Part shown: positions 61,982-64,000 of the stretch, piece by piece | Layout: each line of letters begins with the position of its first letter | How positions within the stretch are numbered: the stretch's first letter is position 1 | Assembly: GCA_035624785.1 (NCBI GenBank) | Contig: DASPQV010000025.1 | Span: 248,001-312,000, forward strand | Source of the DNA: JAJZNI01 sp035624785 | GTDB lineage: Bacteria; Chloroflexota; Dormibacteria; Aeolococcales; Aeolococcaceae | Reading direction: 5' to 3' | Length of the DNA: 64,000 nucleotides | The notes under the pieces: generated by a model | Database searches by the model: none | What the model was told of the DNA's origin: nothing | Seen by the model: the letters and a program-made list of their open reading frames with translations, nothing else | Translations under genes and position numbers: made by a program

Positions 61982-63052
61982 CCCCGCGCCGCGGTCGTCC
62001 CGCAGCGATGCATCGGCCGCCCCGGCGTGCTCCGCCACGGGGGCAGCAGCGGCATCCCTGAGCCGCCGGGCGATCTCGGCCCACGGGGCGGAGGGCTCGA
62101 CCGCGTAGGGCATGAGGCGGCCGGCCCGGGTCCCGTAGCGCCGGAGCAGCGCCGCTGGCAGCTCGTCCCAGGTGGCGGTGGTGCAGACCGAGTCCAGCAA
62201 CGCGTCGTCGACCTCCGCCGGCATCTCGGGCCATCGGCCCTGGACGCTGAGCCGGTGGAGGCGGTCCGCGATCTCCCCCTGACCCTCGAGCTCGAGGACC
62301 GGCCGGTAGGTGGGCGTGGAGGCGTAGAAGGCGACCTGGGCTCGCAGCGGTCCGCGGGCCGCGGCAGCCTCGTCCGCGGTGCGCCCGGTGGCGATCATGG
62401 CCGGCACGGCGAGGGTGACCTGGTCGGGATCGCGGCCTGACGCCGACGCCGCACCACGGACGAGCGGCCGCACCACGGTGTCGAGGTAGCGCTCGGTGTG
62501 GAGCGGGTGGACGTGGACGCCGTCCGCCTCGCCGCCCGCGACCCGGAGCATTGCCTCCCCCACCGCGGCCAGGAAGATCAGAGGTGCCGGCACGTCCAGG
62601 GGTCCGGGGTTGAAGAAGGGCGGCAGCAGGCTCAGCGAATAGAACTCGCCGCTGTGCCGGAGCGGGGTCCCCTCCTGGAAGCTCCGCCAGATCGCCCGGA
62701 TCGCCCGGATGAGGTCGCGCATCCGAGCCGCGGGCCGGTCGGCCGGGACCGAGTAGCGCCTCTCATTGTGGGCGCGGACCTGGGCCCCGAGCCCGAGGAT
62801 GAATCGTCCGCGTGAGGCTCGCTGGAGATCCCAGGCCGCCTGGGCGTGGACCATGGGGCTGCGCGGAAAGGCGACCGCGATGGCGGTCCCCAGGGTGATC
62901 CGCTGTGTAGCCAGCGCGGCGGGGAGGAGCGGCAGGTAGGGATCGTGGCCAGTCTCGGCGGACCAGACCCCGTCGAGCCCGTCCGCCTCCGCGGTGGCCG
63001 CCAGGCTTGCCGAGTCAGCGCCGGTGAAGCCAAGGGGCAGATCGAACAGCAC
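61979..63052 (-). CDS. LLM-class F420-dependent oxidoreductase
   Basis: 357-residue luciferase-like (beta/alpha)8 barrel oxidoreductase. The family pattern is clear: GVWSAETGHDPYLPL, ITLGTAIAVAFPRSPMVHAQ, GRFILGLGAQVRAHNERRY and DGVHVHPLHT. This branch uses coenzyme F420 in Actinomycetota and relatives, but FMN use cannot be excluded. The start is a GTG seven bases after GATAAT, so the mRNA is probably leaderless. Substrate unknown. Confidence 0.88.
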   Translation of the reverse strand: MLFDLPLGFTGADSASLAATAEADGLDGVWSAETGHDPYLPLLPAALATQRITLGTAIAVAFPRSPMVHAQAAWDLQRASRGRFILGLGAQVRAHNERRYSVPADRPAARMRDLIRAIRAIWRSFQEGTPLRHSGEFYSLSLLPPFFNPGPLDVPAPLIFLAAVGEAMLRVAGGEADGVHVHPLHTERYLDTVVRPLVRGAASASGRDPDQVTLAVPAMIATGRTADEAAAARGPLRAQVAFYASTPTYRPVLELEGQGEIADRLHRLSVQGRWPEMPAEVDDALLDSVCTTATWDELPAALLRRYGTRAGRLMPYAVEPSAPWAEIARRLRDAAAAPVAEHAGAADASLRDDRGAG

Positions 63053-63059
63053 CGTCGTG

Positions 63060-63065
63060 ATTATC
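63060..63065 (-). promoter_or_regulatory. -10 box of a leaderless LLM oxidoreductase transcript
   Basis: GATAAT (five of six consensus bases) on the minus strand seven bases before the GTG at 63052. Confidence 0.5.
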
Positions 63066-63115
63066 CGCGCGACCGCCGCACGCCCGAGGGTTCGCTAAGC
63101 GCGGGCTCGGCACAC

Positions 63116-63121
63116 TACGAT
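63116..63121 (+). promoter_or_regulatory. Possible -10 box before the MscS gene
   Basis: TACGAT nine bases before the MscS ATG, with no ribosome site. A transcript from here would be nearly leaderless. Confidence 0.3.
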
Positions 63122-63130
63122 CGCGCCTGG

Positions 63131-63838
63131 ATGCTGTTCGCCGCTGCGGCTCCCACCCCCTCGCCCGGCCCCAGCCTGCAGGGCTGCCAGAACAACCCGA
63201 TCCGGGGGGTCTGCACCGCTCTCGGTGGCGACAGCAGCGCCATCGGGCCGCTGGTGCAGCGGGTCCTCGGGGCGCTGATCATCTTCGCGCTGGTGCTGAT
63301 CGCCGGCTACGTGGTGCGGAGGATCATCACCGGCGCCGCCGACCGCGCCGTCGGCGATGCCCAGGTCCGGGGCCTGGCCCGCAACGTCATCACCATCCTG
63401 ACCTGGCTGCTCGCGGTGATCGGCGGCCTGGTCGCCGGCGGCCTGGACGCGGCCTACGTCTTCACCTTCGGGGGCATCTTCAGCCTGGCCATCGGGCTCG
63501 CCTTCCAGGACCTGCTCCGCAACGTGCTGGCGGGGATCTTCATCCTCATCGAGAAGCCGTTCCAGATCGGTGACCGGATAACGGTGACCGAGCAGGCGGG
63601 CATTGTCCACGACATAGCCCTGCGCACCACGGTGCTCCACACCGACGACGGGCGGATCGCGGTGGTGCCCAACCTGCTGGTATTCCAGAACGCCGTCCTG
63701 GTCGGCCAGGAGCCGCCGCCCCCCTCGGTGCCCGCCCCCGATGCCGGGGAACCCGGGCCCCACTCCGAAGTCCTCCCCCAGCAGGCCTCAAGCTCGACTC
63801 CGCCACGGGGGCGGCTGCGCCGGCGCCCGCGGGGCTGA
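63131..63838 (+). CDS. Short MscS-type mechanosensitive channel
   Basis: 235-residue MscS-family channel that would release solutes on hypo-osmotic shock. Three helices (about 40-65, 80-100, 108-130) lead into the pore motif FSLAIGLAFQDLLRNVLAGIF (in two parts), then the beta domain (IEKPFQIGDRITV, DGRIAVVPNLLVFQNAV). The usual C-terminal alpha/beta cage domain is missing; instead there is a Pro/Ser/Arg-rich tail of about 40 residues. Loss by frameshift or a naturally short form are both possible. Confidence 0.87.
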   Translation: MLFAAAAPTPSPGPSLQGCQNNPIRGVCTALGGDSSAIGPLVQRVLGALIIFALVLIAGYVVRRIITGAADRAVGDAQVRGLARNVITILTWLLAVIGGLVAGGLDAAYVFTFGGIFSLAIGLAFQDLLRNVLAGIFILIEKPFQIGDRITVTEQAGIVHDIALRTTVLHTDDGRIAVVPNLLVFQNAVLVGQEPPPPSVPAPDAGEPGPHSEVLPQQASSSTPPRGRLRRRPRG

Positions 63839-64000
63839 CCCGGACTTTCCAGCCGCGCGCCCGGGGATCCGGCACCTGTTCGCGGCGGTCCGTGTCGATG
63901 TCCGGCGGGGCTCCTCGCGGGCGCGTCCGTGACCGATGACCGCTGCGAGGGGCCGGCGCCATCGCCGCAGATGCGGCCGCGGCGTCCGGGTGCGGCGGCC
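63839..64000. other. Right-edge region, nothing certain
   Basis: A GTG at 63929 opens a frame that runs off the edge (MTDDRCEGPAPSP), but there is too little sequence to call a gene. Confidence 0.3.

Noticed and set aside
63929..64000. GTG start of a frame running off the right edge
   Set aside because: Only 24 codons are visible and they are Pro/Arg-rich; not enough to call a gene.

Overview
The window is high-GC, densely packed bacterial chromosome with 53 protein-coding genes that I can support and no recognisable rRNA, tRNA, CRISPR array, insertion sequence or phage. The gene set (form I aerobic CO dehydrogenase, KdpFABC, F420-type luciferase-like oxidoreductase, CGNR zinc-finger regulator, LCP protein) and about ten genes that start 6-7 bases after a TANNNT-like -10 box (leaderless mRNAs) suggest a soil-dwelling terrestrial lineage such as Actinomycetota, Chloroflexota or Candidatus Dormibacterota. 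The sequence alone does not decide between these.

Layout. 1-7048 (minus): a kdp operon, small membrane protein-kdpF-kdpA-kdpB-kdpC-kdpD, with kdpD cut by the left edge. 7230-12482 (minus): a two-gene ABC transporter unit whose ATPase carries two extra KdpD-type sensor modules. 12828-16211 (plus): SDR, MFS transporter, saccharopine-dehydrogenase-like enzyme. 16258-21570: transhydrogenase-like flavoprotein, DksA-type zinc finger, anchored hypothetical, GNAT acetyltransferase, tryptophanase. 21752-23566: GMC oxidoreductase with an extra N-terminal domain.

23666-38112 is a form I CO dehydrogenase locus split over several transcription units. coxM-coxS-coxL plus an XdhC-YHS protein and a MocA-like nucleotidyltransferase run on the minus strand from a good promoter at 37353-37325. 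coxG is on plus, coxE and coxD on minus, and an XdhC protein, a molybdopterin-binding protein and two class V aminotransferase-fold proteins are on plus. A CGNR regulator is divergent from coxM. Together these make, metallate and membrane-anchor an enzyme that oxidises trace CO for energy.

38224-46112: VOC protein, Gfo/Idh oxidoreductase, a divergent pair of polyprenyl-sugar glycosyltransferases, a two-component system and a nitroreductase. 46512-53061: quinone reductase, then a two-component system divergent from a flavin redox unit (ferric-reductase-like protein, FMN-binding protein, ApbE flavin transferase, b-type cytochrome-like protein). 53229-63838: FtsH protease, MFS transporter, LCP protein with a beta-propeller partner, FolC-like ligase, phosphatase, GlsB-like protein, LLM oxidoreductase and a short MscS channel. 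The strongest candidate for something undescribed is the ABC ATPase fused to tandem KdpD sensor modules immediately upstream of kdp.
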